From Leptolyngbya sp. PCC 7375 (lineage in GTDB: Bacteria > Cyanobacteriota > Cyanobacteriia > Phormidesmidales > Phormidesmidaceae): a stretch of 64,000 nt of DNA. Location of the stretch: contig NZ_JH993797.1 of assembly GCF_000316115.1 (NCBI RefSeq), positions 730,486 through 794,485 of the forward strand, read 5' to 3'. A program made the position numbers and the translations under genes. Shown one piece after another: positions 18,852-26,305 of the stretch (positions are counted from its first letter, which is position 1; the number at the start of each line of letters is the position of its first letter). The notes under the pieces were generated by a model. The model did no database searches. It was given only the letters and a program-made list of their open reading frames with translations, and had not been told where the DNA came from.

Positions 18852-19156
18852 TGCCCAACCTCCCGCATCCCTCTCCAAAGCTTCCGCAACGCCATATAGA
18901 CATAGGCTTTGGCCAAGCCTTTCAACTCCCCTGCTCGCCACTGTGGCAATGTCTGATAATCGAATATCTCTTGCCACCGCTTACTGTAGGTCGCACCCCC
19001 GGTAGTCACCGGTAGAGCCTCGGAAATCTGGGTCCAGTGGCTCTCGTACCAGGACACAGAATTCCTGATGTCCTCAGGCGTAACCTTGATGGGCTTGCCG
19101 TCATCGGCAAAGATCAGCTCGCGATCGCATTCGGTGGGTGGGTGAGTGTGAGTCAT
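18848..19156 (-). CDS. hypothetical early protein
   Basis: 102 aa. ATG 19156 has AAGGAGGTG upstream and overlaps the stop of the ancestral nuclease gene (ATGA). Contains SVSWYESHWTQISEALPVTT and a C-terminal basic helix. No family recognised. The IS3 copy inserted just upstream probably cuts it off from the original operon promoter. Confidence 0.6.
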   Translation of the reverse strand: MTHTHPPTECDRELIFADDGKPIKVTPEDIRNSVSWYESHWTQISEALPVTTGGATYSKRWQEIFDYQTLPQWRAGELKGLAKAYVYMALRKLWRGMREVGQ

Positions 19157-19227
19157 GCCGCCACCTCCTTCGATCTACCGTCAATAATCTTGGCTATCCT
19201 GTGATGCTCTTCCGCATCACGAACCTT
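19153..19227 (-). pseudogene. 3' remnant of the nuclease gene split by IS3
   Basis: Removing the IS3 element and one copy of the CTT duplication joins this piece in frame to the fragment at 20502-20804, adding VRDAEEHHRIAKIIDGRSKE plus VAA before a TGA that overlaps the next ATG. The restored protein is about 124 aa, a normal length for phage DUF559/VSR-like endonucleases. Confidence 0.8.
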
Positions 19228-19295
19228 TGTAGTGACCCCCAAAATTAGGACAGGACTGAGAGAGCGTAAGCTAGAGTCCAATCGGGGGAAGGAAT

Positions 19296-19598
19296 ATGGC
19301 CAGCAAGCCAAGAAACTACAGTAGCGAATTTAAGGCAAAAGTGGTGCTGGAGATCGTCAGCGGCCAACGGAGTGTGAGCGCAGCCAGTCGAGCCCATAAA
19401 GTCCATACGTCAGTGATCAATCGTTGGCGTAATGAATTTCTTAAACAAGCGCATTTAGCGTTTGGAGGCAAAGGAGGAGGAAATGAATCAGCCGAACGAA
19501 TAGCCGAATTGGAACGAATGGTGGGTCGGTTAACGATGGAGTTAGCGGTGGCAAAAAAAGCTTCAGACTTGTGGAATCTGAGCGGAAACGAACCATGA
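19296..19598 (+). CDS. IS3 transposase OrfA
   Basis: 100 aa. N-terminal HTH (SVSAASRAHKVHTSVINRW) and a leucine-zipper-like stretch (AERIAELERMVGRLTMELAV). Near its end an A7 run (19553-19559, GCAAAAAAAGC) is the probable programmed -1 frameshift site producing the OrfAB transposase. Identical in the other copy. Confidence 0.9.
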   Translation: MASKPRNYSSEFKAKVVLEIVSGQRSVSAASRAHKVHTSVINRWRNEFLKQAHLAFGGKGGGNESAERIAELERMVGRLTMELAVAKKASDLWNLSGNEP

Positions 19599-20424
19599 TA
19601 GAGCAGTTGAAAGGCGAGTATCCAATCCAGGTCATCTGTGATGTCATTGGCTACAGTCGGAGTCGTTATTACTATCGGTCAACATCAGACAAACAAACGC
19701 AAGAAGAGGAACTAAAAAAGCGATCATTGATGTGGCGGGACGGTATCCCACCTATGGGTATCGACGGATTACTAAACAATTACAGCGAGAGGGATGGCGT
19801 GTTAATCACAAACGTATCAGCCGATTAATGAGAGAATTGGGACTACTGGAAAAGCGACGAATACGACGGAAACGAACAACCAATAGTGTCCATGGATATA
19901 AGCGGTATCCTAATCTGGTCAAAGGGTTGGTAGTAGAGTATCCAGAGCAGGTATGGGTCGGCGACATCACCTATATCCGATTGAAGGACGAATTTGTTTA
20001 TTTAGCGGTATTAATGGATGTGTTCACCCGCAGTATTCGAGGCTGGCACTTGGATAGAACGATGGAGAAACAGTTAACGATAACAGCGTTGGAGAAAGGA
20101 CTGAACCAGTATATTCCAGAGATTCACCATTCAGACCAAGGGGTGCAATATGCGGCCAATGCGTATGTTCAGATATTGGAGGAGAATGAGATAGCGATTA
20201 GTATGGCAGGCGTGGGTAAGGCCTATGAGAATGGTTATGCTGAACGGCTCATGAGAACAATAAAAGAAGAGGAGGTTGATTTGTCGGACTATCGCAATTT
20301 TAATGAAGTGTATGAGAGAATAGAAGAGTTTTTAGACGAGGTGTATATGAAGAAAAGAATTCACTCTTCTTTGGGCTATTTGACACCCAGCGAATTTGAG
20401 GAAAAGTGGAGGAAGGAATTGTAG
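19571..20424 (+). pseudogene. IS3 transposase OrfB, frameshifted
   Basis: One A is missing from a homopolymer near 19714 relative to the intact copy at 56862-57716, splitting the frame into 19571-19828 and 19732-20424. The integrase core is otherwise complete (VGDITYIRLKDEF, HSDQGVQYAAN, ENGYAERLMRTIKEEE). A6/A7 runs can be slippage sites or sequencing errors, so residual function is possible. Confidence 0.85.
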
Positions 20425-20501
20425 AATGTCTCAGGTTGATACATGTTAGTCTAGACTTGCTATTGTCTGATTTTACTGTCCAAATTCAGGGGTTCACTTC
20501 A

Positions 20502-20804
20502 CTTCTCCCCTTCTACGGCCACCACCAACCAGCCGTTTTCAGCAGCTAACCGATGCTTCAGGTTGTCGCGGTCGACTCCCCTTTTGCTGTAGTGCCCAGG
20601 GCCATAGCCTTGGATCTCAATGGCGACCCGACTGGGATAGTGGCAGAAATCGAAGCGGAACCGGCGCTTGGGGATAAGCTTTTGCTCGACATAAAGATCG
20701 AGCCTGGGGTAGAGATCCACCCACAGTTGCCCAAAAGCCAGTTCTAGCTCAGAGGCTTTGGCCGCCCAGTCGGGGCAGATTGGGAGAGACATAATCTCAC
20801 TCAT
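20502..20804 (-). pseudogene. DUF559/VSR-like endonuclease, 5' part, split by IS3
   Basis: About 100 aa of ancestral sequence from ATG 20804 (ATGA overlap with the previous gene), reading into the IS end. The core RRFRFDFCHYPSRVAIEIQG, GHYSKRGVDRDNLKHRLA and NGWLVVAVEGE is the restriction-like fold of phage VSR/DUF559 nucleases: D in FDF and E-x-Q in IEIQG, where many relatives have ExD or ExK. The missing C-terminal helix is in the 19153-19227 remnant. In the uninterrupted element it may have acted in replication-fork processing. Confidence 0.8.
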
Positions 20805-21019
20805 GGCTTACCCCCCTGGGCGATCGCAATATTCTGGAAGGCGACCACAGCCCTCAACCGTTGGTAGGTTTCTTGGATCAATGGCGTACCGCTTGAATCT
20901 GCGATCACCCAGTAGAGATCGTCGTCCTCAATAGCCCCTATGCTCCACAGAGCAAAGGAATTGGTGTTGTCGTGAAGTGAGGCGAATTTGGTTGTGGTTG
21001 GTGGGCTGAATAGAATCAT
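20801..21019 (-). CDS. small hypothetical early protein
   Basis: 72 aa. Both ends overlap neighbours as ATGA. The sequence looks like a compact beta fold (FALWSIGAIEDDDLYWVIADS) followed by a helix. No family recognised; a small cytosolic phage-type protein. Confidence 0.6.
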   Translation of the reverse strand: MILFSPPTTTKFASLHDNTNSFALWSIGAIEDDDLYWVIADSSGTPLIQETYQRLRAVVAFQNIAIAQGGKP

Positions 21020-21357
21020 CTCTTCCCTCCCAAATAGTCAGCTAAATCAGAACCCAAAGCCTCAAGCGCCGCAAATCTCCACGGCGTAGGGTAGTCGGGC
21101 AATGGCTGGGGGCTGCCTAGGGTCCTAAAAAAGGGATCGATCCAAAACACTTTGAAGGCATTCGAATCGTCTTCTTCCCTCTCCTGCCCCAACAAATCCC
21201 ACCAATCAGCCGCAGCTTCCTTGCAATCCCACCACCCGTTGGCGATGCTCTTGAGAAAGGACTTAAGCCCCCTCTGGGCTAATCCCCGCAGTAGGGAAGC
21301 CCGCACCTTGGGGTTGTTCTTTGTGGCGTACACTGTGCGTGTTACGGACGCTTTCAT
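21016..21357 (-). CDS. first gene of the early operon, hypothetical
   Basis: 113 aa. A strong GGGAGG site precedes ATG 21357. Basic N-terminus (MKASVTRTVYATKNNPKVRA) then Trp-rich acidic middle (WWDCKEAAADWWDLLGQERE). No family recognised. Just upstream lies a 13-bp-arm palindrome, a candidate operator of the operon. Confidence 0.65.
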   Translation of the reverse strand: MKASVTRTVYATKNNPKVRASLLRGLAQRGLKSFLKSIANGWWDCKEAAADWWDLLGQEREEDDSNAFKVFWIDPFFRTLGSPQPLPDYPTPWRFAALEALGSDLADYLGGKR

Positions 21358-21378
21358 AGGTCCTCCCGTGTAAGATAG

Positions 21379-21409
21379 ATAAAACTAAATAGAACGTATT
21401 TAGTTTTAT
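21379..21409. promoter_or_regulatory. 13-bp-arm palindrome upstream of the early operon
   Basis: Perfect inverted repeat around the core AAAACTAAATA, with a 5-base GAACG spacer and the mirror TATTTAGTTTT. It lies 22 bp upstream of the first gene. It is AT-rich with no T-run on the operon side, so an operator is more likely than a terminator. Confidence 0.6.
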
Positions 21410-21420
21410 TGATGCATTGA

Positions 21421-21660
21421 TCAAGCGGCTTCCTGCCCTTGTTCGGTTTTGTTGACCTGAGCAGATTCATTCATGAGAACCTGAGCAGATTCATTCATGA
21501 GAACCTGAGCAGCTTCATCCATGAGAACTTTTCTCGCCCAAGTAGCGAAGGGTATCCCTTCTATACTTGCAACGCCTTGCATCAAAGCAAGCTGCTGCAA
21601 TGTAAACCTAATCGGGACTGGCTTTGTTTTTGGCCCTTTTCTGCGGCCTGAATCTTTCAC
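21421..21660 (-). CDS. ribbon-helix-helix-like protein with 8-residue tandem repeats
   Basis: 79 aa. The basic N-terminus (MKDSGRRKGPKTKPVPIRFT) and helices (LQQLALMQGVASIEGIPFATWARK) fit a ribbon-helix-helix DNA-binding fold. The C-terminus is a tandem repeat of VLMNESAQ-type units encoded by 24-bp repeats (about 21455-21525). It is divergently placed to the XRE repressor across a region with repeated operators, the position of a Cro-like regulator. Confidence 0.65.
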   Translation of the reverse strand: MKDSGRRKGPKTKPVPIRFTLQQLALMQGVASIEGIPFATWARKVLMDEAAQVLMNESAQVLMNESAQVNKTEQGQEAA

Positions 21661-21673
21661 TGTCTAACGTTGA

Positions 21674-21736
21674 TATACAGCTGTCTATAAAATAATACAT
21701 TTCTGTCTGTATAGCAACACTATACAGCTGTCTATA
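21674..21736. promoter_or_regulatory. repeated operators between divergent regulators
   Basis: The 16-mer TATACAGCTGTCTATA occurs twice (21674-21689 and 21721-21736), 47 bp apart, with an inverted half-site CTGTATA at 21707-21713. The spacing is about 4.5 helical turns. The arrangement looks like a phage immunity switch; the neighbouring XRE and RHH proteins are the likely binders. Confidence 0.7.
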
Positions 21737-21759
21737 TGAAGATTACGGGGTGAGGTGAT

Positions 21760-22137
21760 ATGTGTTTGACGACGCAAAGACTAGAGCTGCCAATGACCAT
21801 GGACTCCCAAGAGGGGCTGGATAAATTAGCCGAAATAGTTAGAACTGCTCGCGAATCCAGAGGGCTTAGTTTAAGAAAGTTTGCTGACCTTGTTGATGTT
21901 TCCCATGGCACGATTGACCGCATTGAGAAAGCTCTAAGCGATGTATCCGATGATGTGTTAGAGGCGATCTCAGAGGTCGTTCCATATACTTACGTAGAAC
22001 TTAAGGCGATCAGTCAAGGGCGAAAACCAGAAGACGTGAGAGCCTACGTTACTGCCGAGGATGTGTTTGAAATAGCTGCATCTATCAGCAAAGAAGAGCA
22101 GATACGGCTAATGCATATGCTTCTTGATCACCAGTAA
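21760..22137 (+). CDS. XRE-family repressor
   Basis: 125 aa. HTH: LDKLAEIVRTARESRGLSLRKFADLVDVSHGTIDRIE. The C-terminal tail DVFEIAASISKEEQIRLMHM resembles part of the small protein encoded at 22283. There is no protease/LexA-type domain, so it is a compact repressor. GGGGTGAGG precedes ATG 21760; ATG 21796 is an alternative. It probably controls the divergent operon through the TATACAG sites. Confidence 0.8.
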   Translation: MCLTTQRLELPMTMDSQEGLDKLAEIVRTARESRGLSLRKFADLVDVSHGTIDRIEKALSDVSDDVLEAISEVVPYTYVELKAISQGRKPEDVRAYVTAEDVFEIAASISKEEQIRLMHMLLDHQ

Positions 22138-22282
22138 TTAGATGCTACTAAAGTATGACGCCGTATCTGCGTACATACGTAGTGATTATTTTTTATACAA
22201 TGTGTTTTTAGTGACTTCCTTCGAATAAAAAACTGTCGGAGGCATAGCAGTAAAAATGCCAGTATCCTGAAATCAATCACTC

Positions 22283-22438
22283 ATGAAAATTAAATCACCC
22301 GAAAAGGAAAGTGGGCCTGAAGGCCCTTCGGTCTCGGCATCAATCAAAAACATTCTAGAGACGGCTAAAAAGCTCTCAAGAGAAAAGCAAATAAAGCTAA
22401 CTCACTTGTTGATTGATCTCGCTGCGAGCATTGAATAA
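22283..22438 (+). CDS. small protein resembling the repressor tail
   Basis: 51 aa (MKIKSPEKESGPEGPSV...). The segment ILETAKKLSREKQIKLTHLL matches the pattern of the repressor C-terminus ISKEEQIRLMHMLLD. It could compete for repressor oligomerisation, but this is inference. No clear ribosome site. An internal GGGCCTGAAGGCCC palindrome lies in its 5' part. Confidence 0.4.
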   Translation: MKIKSPEKESGPEGPSVSASIKNILETAKKLSREKQIKLTHLLIDLAASIE

Positions 22439-22629
22439 TATTTCCTCAGCGACATCAGGGTGCTCTCTACCAAGCTCAAGAATTCGGAAAGTTGTTAACT
22501 ATTGCGTAGAAAATCCCGCTGTATGACTGGCCTAAACTTGCAAGCCCTTTAATTAAGTGCCGAAGAATATTACAAACAAGTAATCCTTTGGATAGACGCC
22601 TTTCAATGCAGTCATTAACAAAAGACAAT

Positions 22630-22669
22630 AAAGGGCAAGGTATTGGTTTTCCCTAATACTTTGCCCTTT
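22630..22669. terminator. strong bidirectional-type hairpin
   Basis: Arms of 15 bases starting AAAGGGCAAGGTATT, with one G-U, and a 10-base loop. No long T-run; the terminator call is moderate. It sits in the 419-bp stretch (22439-22857) between the regulator block and the ParA gene, in which nothing else was seen apart from the ParA ribosome site. Confidence 0.6.
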
Positions 22670-22857
22670 GAACTTTCTATCAGAAAATAGCAAATTTTAG
22701 TCTTTGGTATAAGGCTTCAGCTATCTACTAGGAGCCAGCATAACTTTTTCTGAGCATCCGTATATGGTTTGTATAGGGATGCTATCTATACTTTTTACTT
22801 TTTATATCAGCCGCTTACAAGAAGTGGCGGGCCTAACACTATATTGAGAGGCTATTG

Positions 22858-24204
22858 ATGAGCTTACAGCCAATTATCGATAATATGCCGCAAAAGGCAA
22901 GTGAAGCGGATGTTGAAACAAGGCTTCTACCTCATTTTATAAGGGCACTAGGCTTTGCTGAGGATGAGTCTGTCCCTAGCTTCGACACAGGGGCAGGCTG
23001 GGTAGATCATGCAACACGAAGAAATACGGGGGATAAAAAGTTTGTCGATTCACGTCAGGGTCCGTACTTGTACATCGAGGTCAAAGGACGTCATAGGAAC
23101 TTAACTGAAGGGCATCCTCATTATTTTGCTGCGTTCGATCAACTGAAAGGCTATTTTGAGGGAGATAATTCAGAATCTGTCCAATGGGGAATTCTGATAA
23201 ATTCACTCCATGCTCAGTTATTCCGAAAGCATGGGAAAACGATATATCCTGCAACACCCTGCTTAGATTGCTCAGGCATTGATGAAATTGTCAAAACTTT
23301 CCGAGAGCGCATTGAGTCTCCAGCAAGAGCCCTAACTGTGGCAATTTACAACAACAAGGGAGGCGTGGGTAAAACCACGACCACTGTAAATTTAGCCGCT
23401 GCACTTACCCTCTTAAAAAAACGTGTACTTATTATTGACTTTGACCCAAACCAGCAGGATTTAGGCGACGCCTTAAATCTACCTCCATCTCGGGGGCAAA
23501 TGATGGACGCGTTAACAAAAAAGGCTGATATTCACGACAGTATTATTCCTTATGAGTACGAATTTCCTAGAGCAAAACGAAAAGCTAGTTTTGATATTAT
23601 GCTGGCTGACAAAAGTATGGCTTCTGACGAAGAATTTACCCAAGATAGAGTGCATCAGAAGCTTAGGCTCAACGCTTTACTAGGGGCGTTGCAGCCCTTG
23701 AGGCAAAACGAATATGACTACATTTTTATTGACGTGCCTCCCAACTGGCAAGTATTTTCTCAACGGGCTCTATTTGCGGCAGATACTGTCTTACTACCAG
23801 CAGGGCATGATAACTTGCATTCTTTGCAAAACGCGGGTGCAGCGATCACTGAACTACTACCTCAGGTGCAGGCTAAGCGACAGAAACTATTGGGTGATTA
23901 TGGTCCTATAGCTTTACCAGTATTTCTTAATGGCCTGCCGTCAAAAATTTCCAAAAGTCATGCCCAGTTGATGCACCAAGCTATTGGTAAAGTCATTGAC
24001 AAAGGAGGCGCATCAGGCTTTGACTTAAGGCCTTATTTTTATCCTAAATGGACCGCAGATCGGCAAAGTCTTTACATGAGGCATATTCGGCATATGGCGC
24101 ATATTGCGAGCGGCGATTTCCGCCATGTGCCAGCCGCTTTTGTTTTTAGAGCCGTATTTGAGCAATACAGTAATTTTGCAAAGGATTATTTCTTATGGGA
24201 TTAA
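22858..24204 (+). CDS. ParA-type ATPase fused to an HsdR-N-like nuclease domain
   Basis: 448 aa from ATG 22858 (GAGAGG upstream). Residues about 10-150 resemble the type I restriction R-subunit N-terminal fold: EADVETRLLPHFIRALGF, then YLYIEVKGR with E74 and K76 of a PD-(D/E)XK site. From residue 160 a ParA/Soj ATPase follows: deviant Walker A KGGVGKT (K167-T173), RVLIIDFDPNQQDLG, YDYIFIDVPPNW. The ATPase half indicates segregation or maintenance of the element. The nuclease-like half is unusual; it could bind or cut DNA. It overlaps the next gene by 10 bp. Confidence 0.85.
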   Translation: MSLQPIIDNMPQKASEADVETRLLPHFIRALGFAEDESVPSFDTGAGWVDHATRRNTGDKKFVDSRQGPYLYIEVKGRHRNLTEGHPHYFAAFDQLKGYFEGDNSESVQWGILINSLHAQLFRKHGKTIYPATPCLDCSGIDEIVKTFRERIESPARALTVAIYNNKGGVGKTTTTVNLAAALTLLKKRVLIIDFDPNQQDLGDALNLPPSRGQMMDALTKKADIHDSIIPYEYEFPRAKRKASFDIMLADKSMASDEEFTQDRVHQKLRLNALLGALQPLRQNEYDYIFIDVPPNWQVFSQRALFAADTVLLPAGHDNLHSLQNAGAAITELLPQVQAKRQKLLGDYGPIALPVFLNGLPSKISKSHAQLMHQAIGKVIDKGGASGFDLRPYFYPKWTADRQSLYMRHIRHMAHIASGDFRHVPAAFVFRAVFEQYSNFAKDYFLWD

Positions 24205-25028
24205 GTGATATCGGCAATTTGGTGTGTCTACCGTTCGAGGAGATTGAGCCAGGACAGCCAACAAATGTACACGATCTGTTTCTGCAAGAAGCTATCAACG
24301 TCCTTCGAGTCAGCCAGAGGAATTGGCTTCCTTTGATCGTCAAAGAGACTGGGGTAGACCAGTACAAAGTGGTGGCCAATACCTTTGTATACGCAGCGAT
24401 ATCAAGAGCAGGCTTGGAGGAAGCTTGGTGTATCGTGGTTGATGATTCGAATGAAACTGCTGAAGCCTGCTCTGTGCTCGCTCAGGACGGCTTACCTCGA
24501 ATTAACCTTTCTACAGCATCACGTAAGCAGATAGCGACGGCATTAGACTATCTGCTTAAGCAGCCAGGGACTTTGTTGAAAGGGGTAAATTTATCTTCAG
24601 CGACTAGTCGAATCGAGAGTGCCCCGCGAAAGTACTGGCAAACTTTTGAACCCATCACCAAATTAAAATGCAAGATCACAAAAGGAAAGCTTAAGGAACT
24701 GAAAAAGGTTTTCTATTTGGAGCCTGAGCCAATACCCGAGATTATCACCGATCCGGTATTACTGGACACATTTACAGCCGCCGAACTAAAAAAGATGGCA
24801 GGCAAGCGTGGGTTCAAAAGATATTCCAAGCTTAGCAAGGCTAACTTAATAAAACGACTGTCAGAGAATAAAAAGCCAGAGCCTCTACCTGAAGTAGTCA
24901 CCGATCCTGCACTTCTTGATACATTCACTGTAACAGAGCTAAAGAAGATAGCGAAGAAACGTGGGATAACAGGCTACTCCAAGCTCAAGAAGACTGACTT
25001 AATAAAACGATTATCAGAGACTGATTAA
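24195..25028 (+). CDS. partition partner-like protein with two Rho_N/SAP repeats
   Basis: 277 aa. The N-terminal 150 residues have no recognised family (FLQEAINVLRVSQRNWLPLI...). The C-terminus carries two near-identical Rho_N/SAP-like modules, LLDTFTAAELKKMAGKRGF and LLDTFTVTELKKIAKKRGI, each followed by YSKL...LIKRLSE, implying DNA binding. The overlap with the ParA gene and the operon order suit a ParB-like centromere binder. The two modules probably arose by internal duplication of about 150 bp. Confidence 0.75.
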   Translation: MGLSDIGNLVCLPFEEIEPGQPTNVHDLFLQEAINVLRVSQRNWLPLIVKETGVDQYKVVANTFVYAAISRAGLEEAWCIVVDDSNETAEACSVLAQDGLPRINLSTASRKQIATALDYLLKQPGTLLKGVNLSSATSRIESAPRKYWQTFEPITKLKCKITKGKLKELKKVFYLEPEPIPEIITDPVLLDTFTAAELKKMAGKRGFKRYSKLSKANLIKRLSENKKPEPLPEVVTDPALLDTFTVTELKKIAKKRGITGYSKLKKTDLIKRLSETD

Positions 25029-25066
25029 ATAAGACTCGACAATTTCAGGACAACCGAATTATTGCA

Positions 25067-25107
25067 AGCCCGTCAGACAGCATTGATCTGACGGGCTCTT
25101 TTATTTA
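25067..25107 (+). terminator. Rho-independent terminator of the parA operon
   Basis: Perfect 11-bp stem AGCCCGTCAGA / TCTGACGGGCT with a 9-base loop, followed by CTTTTATTT, 39 bp after the stop codon. Confidence 0.9.
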
Positions 25108-25132
25108 GCCTTGGCGAATCCGTATTCTCTGT

Positions 25133-25160
25133 TTGACATTTGTATATTGTTGATATACAT
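25133..25160 (+). promoter_or_regulatory. candidate promoter/operator of the small-gene cluster
   Basis: TTGACA at 25133 is followed by a GTATAT-TGTTG-ATATAC inverted repeat (25142-25158) that overlaps where a -10 box would fall. It is a plausible repressible promoter for the plus-strand row of small genes from 25206. Confidence 0.5.
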
Positions 25161-25205
25161 TAGTAATGTGCTCGATACAAAAACACTTACACCCGCCACA
25201 CACCC

Positions 25206-25442
25206 ATGACCCCCGCCACACCCCAGTCAATCACCGCCATCAAGTCCGAGCTTACTGAAATGGTCAACACGCTACAGACCGCCAACACCTATCAGCAGGC
25301 GCTGAACCTCTGGCAGCAGGAGAACGGGAATCTCGCCGAGGACGAGATTAATCAGGTGATGGGCATCGCCAAGCCTGCCGCTGACCCGTTTGGGGAGCAG
25401 GTTGAGAGCGTGCTTGACCCAACGCTAGACCCGTTCGGCTAA
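25206..25442 (+). CDS. small acidic hypothetical protein
   Basis: 78 aa, Gln/Asn/Glu-rich helical middle (LTEMVNTLQTANTYQQALNL) and a C-terminus ending in repeated DPFG (ADPFGEQV...LDPFG), a possible short linear binding motif. First of several small plus-strand genes; a GGGGC-TTCG-GCCCC hairpin follows at once. Confidence 0.6.
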   Translation: MTPATPQSITAIKSELTEMVNTLQTANTYQQALNLWQQENGNLAEDEINQVMGIAKPAADPFGEQVESVLDPTLDPFG

Positions 25443-25447
25443 TCCTT

Positions 25448-25491
25448 AGGGGCTTCGGCCCCTTCCGTTTCACTTCGTAGTACAGCAATTA
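25448..25491 (+). promoter_or_regulatory. intergenic module 1: hairpin plus conserved leader
   Basis: AGGGGC-TTCG-GCCCCT tetraloop hairpin followed by CGTAGTACAGCAATTA, then AGAGAGTTATG of the next gene. The same hairpin and leader recur at 25731-25773, so it looks like a duplicated terminator/leader unit. Confidence 0.6.
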
Positions 25492-25502
25492 TTCAGAGAG
25501 TT

Positions 25503-25724
25503 ATGAAAACCCCTTCAACCGTCTTCCGCATTGCCCCAGGCACACTCGTCCAGAACCGCCAGACCGGCGCTATTACGGCTATCCTTTCCGAGCCGAAGAC
25601 TTGGAGCCGTCGGGGGCGGCAGTACACCACGGTGAATTGCTTCTCTTACAAAGCTGGCCAGTATCGCTCACTGCAAGTTTCACAGGTGCTCAAGTATTAC
25701 AAGCCAACTGGGCTACATCTTTAA
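25503..25724 (+). CDS. small basic hypothetical protein
   Basis: 73 aa, beta-rich, basic (IAPGTLVQNRQTGAITAIL...KTWSRRGRQYTTV). It looks like a small KOW/SH3-like barrel, but this is only an impression. Preceded by the conserved leader and GAGAG. No family recognised. Confidence 0.6.
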   Translation: MKTPSTVFRIAPGTLVQNRQTGAITAILSEPKTWSRRGRQYTTVNCFSYKAGQYRSLQVSQVLKYYKPTGLHL

Positions 25725-25730
25725 TCCTCA

Positions 25731-25773
25731 GGGGCTTCTGCCCCGCTTTGTTCATTCCGTAGTACAGCAATTA
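25731..25773 (+). promoter_or_regulatory. intergenic module 2: hairpin plus conserved leader
   Basis: GGGGC-TTCT-GCCCC hairpin and CGTAGTACAGCAATTA, the second copy of the unit at 25448-25491, here seven bases before ATG 25780. Confidence 0.6.
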
Positions 25774-25779
25774 AGAGTT

Positions 25780-26031
25780 ATGAAAGACTTTATTGTTCAG
25801 CATCCATTAACAGATCGTTCCGTGTATGGCATTGGCGAGGACGGAAGCAAGACCCAGATAGGGACTATCACCTGTGTTACCCCCGAGGATTGGGTGATGT
25901 ATTGGTCCGATGCCAAATGGAAGTTTGTTCCTTGCGTTGAGGGCATCCCCGCAAGCGATAGCGGAACCATGCAGGACTGCGAACAGTTTGTGTATGGCTT
26001 GTTTAACGGGGCGAGATCTGAGGCCGCATAG
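25780..26031 (+). CDS. small hypothetical protein
   Basis: 83 aa, with VYGIGEDGSKTQIGTITCVT and VMYWSDAKWKFVPC, beta-rich and cytosolic. The start ATG 25780 follows AAGAG in the conserved leader. Weak resemblance to the next gene's product (repeated YG...G-I/V pattern) may reflect old duplication. Confidence 0.6.
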   Translation: MKDFIVQHPLTDRSVYGIGEDGSKTQIGTITCVTPEDWVMYWSDAKWKFVPCVEGIPASDSGTMQDCEQFVYGLFNGARSEAA

Positions 26032-26085
26032 ACCCTTGCCACAGCCAGTTGCGCCTATGCGGTTGGGGCTTTTCTGATTTTTTGT
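26024..26085 (+). terminator. hairpin overlapping the previous stop codon
   Basis: CCGCATAG (26024-26031) pairs with CTATGCGG (26055-26062) and is followed by GGGGCTTTTCTGATTTTTT. A plausible Rho-independent terminator or attenuator. Confidence 0.6.
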
Positions 26086-26105
26086 TTTAGTTTTTAGAGG
26101 AAATT

Positions 26106-26303
26106 ATGGAAGAGAATATTCTCGCAATTAAGGACAACGACGTTTACTACGGCACTAAATACATCGGTTCGGTCTGCTACAAGCCTCAAGGCCACTGGAC
26201 AGCGTATCTGGCCACGAATACCGGAGATGAGGTTGTCGGCCAGTACAAGACTGATGTGCTGGCGGCTGAGGCGGTTGGGGAGGCTGCGAGGGAGGGCGAA
26301 TAG
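26106..26303 (+). CDS. small hypothetical phage-type protein
   Basis: 65 aa. TAGAGGAAATT gives a good ribosome site. Sequence VYYGTKYIGSVCYKPQGHW then DVLAAEAVGEAAREG; beta hairpin followed by an acidic helix. No family recognised. Confidence 0.6.
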   Translation: MEENILAIKDNDVYYGTKYIGSVCYKPQGHWTAYLATNTGDEVVGQYKTDVLAAEAVGEAAREGE

Positions 26304-26305
26304 CG

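Larger units (their letters stand above)
19228..20501 (+). mobile_element. IS3-family element, copy 1 (orfB frameshifted)
   Basis: 1274 bp. Imperfect 26-bp terminal inverted repeats begin TGTAGTGACCCCC and, from the other end, TGAAGTGAACCCC; the ends are TG...CA as in IS3. A 3-bp target duplication CTT flanks it (19225-19227 and 20502-20504). Copy 2 at 56785-58059 is one base longer and inverted. The single missing base is an A in the run at about 19714-19719 (A6 here, A7 in copy 2), which shifts orfB. Confidence 0.93.

Noticed and set aside
18606..18977. longer 123-aa version of the XRE protein
   Set aside because: Its N-terminal 42 codons lie inside the previous gene; the GTGA overlap and GGGAGG site support the short form.
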